A stretch of DNA of 21,914 nt. It comes from Nitrospirota bacterium (GTDB lineage: Bacteria > Nitrospirota > JACRHJ01). Location: NCBI GenBank assembly GCA_027328825.1, contig DAHWTK010000018.1, positions 1-21,914 of the forward strand, read 5' to 3'. The translations under genes and the position numbers were made by a program. The notes beneath the pieces were generated by a model. It saw only the letters and a list, made by a program, of their open reading frames with translations, had not been told where the DNA came from and made no database searches. Below, piece after piece: positions 21,526-21,914 of the stretch; position 1 is the stretch's first letter, and the number at the start of each line of letters is the position of its first letter.

Positions 21526-21914
21526 ATGAAAAAAGCGCTTGCGATACGTCACGTTCATTTTGAAGACTGCGGCACGCTCGGAGATGTCCTGCGGGAGCGC
21601 GGGTTTGAAATAGAATATCCAGAGGCGGCTATTGCCGGTCTAAGGAACATCGATGTTCTCGCGCCGGATTTGCTCGTCGGACTGGGCGGGCCGATAAGCG
21701 TCTACGAGGCCGATTTGTACCCGTTCATTAACGACGAGCTTGATTTGTTCCGGAGGCGCATCGCCGCTAAGAAGCCGGTCGTCGGGATATGCCTCGGCGC
21801 GCAGACGCTCGCGCACGCGCTCGGAGCGAGGGTATATCCCGGGAAGGCAAAGGAGATTGGCTGGAAGCCGCTGGAGCTGACCGATGCGGGCAAGAACTCG
21901 CCCGTCTCGCATCT
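21526..21914 (+). CDS. Class I glutamine amidotransferase, GMP-synthase-like (partial, runs off right edge)
   Basis: The first 129 codons of a stand-alone class I glutamine amidotransferase domain. After the start MKKALAIRHVHFEDCGTL come a GLGGPISVYE block and the nucleophile elbow GICLGAQ with its catalytic Cys. These place it with GMP-synthase-like amidotransferases (COG0518-type), which supply ammonia or hydrolyse gamma-glutamyl amides; the substrate cannot be told. The ATG at 21526 has AGGGG about nine bases upstream. An ATG four bases earlier is out of frame and soon closes. The His-Glu part of the catalytic triad lies beyond the window. The intergenic repeat ends 17 bases before this gene. 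Confidence 0.9.
   Translation, partial: MKKALAIRHVHFEDCGTLGDVLRERGFEIEYPEAAIAGLRNIDVLAPDLLVGLGGPISVYEADLYPFINDELDLFRRRIAAKKPVVGICLGAQTLAHALGARVYPGKAKEIGWKPLELTDAGKNSPVSH

Noticed and set aside
1..21914. CRISPR array, mobile element or prophage
   Set aside because: No regularly spaced repeats, transposase, integrase or phage structural gene was seen; the only repeats are short palindromes.

Overview
This window looks like core chromosome from a Gram-negative bacterium. The evidence is an EnvC-type amidase activator, a periplasmic cell-wall amidase, a separate NuoC and NuoD, and an MglA-family polarity GTPase. The nuoA-B-C-D-E-F-G order and the MglA-type GTPase resemble deltaproteobacterial-type lineages (Desulfobacterota, Myxococcota, Nitrospinota and relatives). 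That placement is inference from gene content and was not tested with a tree. No tRNA, rRNA, CRISPR array, transposase, integrase or phage gene was seen, and no stretch longer than about 300 bases lacks a gene.

Layout. Positions 1-5331 (minus strand) hold the first part of a respiratory complex I operon: a strong promoter, then nuoA, B, C, D, E, F and the start of nuoG, which runs off the left edge. Two hairpin repeats sit in the nuoD-nuoE gap. Positions 5461-9399 (minus) hold a probable four-gene unit: der (ribosome-assembly GTPase), a YihY/BrkB-type membrane protein, an MglA-like GTPase with a long repeat-bearing C-terminal extension, and a small acidic zinc-ribbon protein. Divergent from der, positions 9441-14539 (plus) hold an AMIN/Amidase_3 cell-wall amidase, truA, uvrC and a Fur/PerR-family regulator, closed by a strong terminator. 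Positions 14566-16464 (minus) hold a thioredoxin, an S24 (LexA-like) repressor, an unrecognised secreted protein and a possible coding remnant. Positions 16516-18612 (minus) hold groES-groEL behind a perfect CIRCE operator. Positions 18683-21409 (minus) hold envC and the carboxy-terminal protease gene ctpA. A GMP-synthase-like glutamine amidotransferase starts at 21526 on the plus strand and leaves the right edge.

How the genes relate. The nuo genes build the NADH-oxidising and quinone-reducing arms of complex I. The amidase (9504-11342) and the catalytically degenerate EnvC (20220-21374) are a plausible enzyme and activator pair for septal peptidoglycan splitting, and CtpA is a periplasmic processing protease that commonly neighbours envC. 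GroES-GroEL is predicted to be under HrcA control. Thioredoxin, the S24 repressor and the Fur/PerR-type regulator form a small stress and redox neighbourhood.

Most of the content is ordinary. The points most worth a second look are the extended MglA-like GTPase and its zinc-ribbon neighbour, the Fur/PerR protein with an Asn at the usual Asp metal-ligand position, two genes (envC, truA) whose predicted promoters imply leaderless mRNAs, two inverted copies of an ATTCCC-N8-GGGAAT repeat, and a palindrome at the promoter of an uncharacterised secreted protein beside an S24 repressor.
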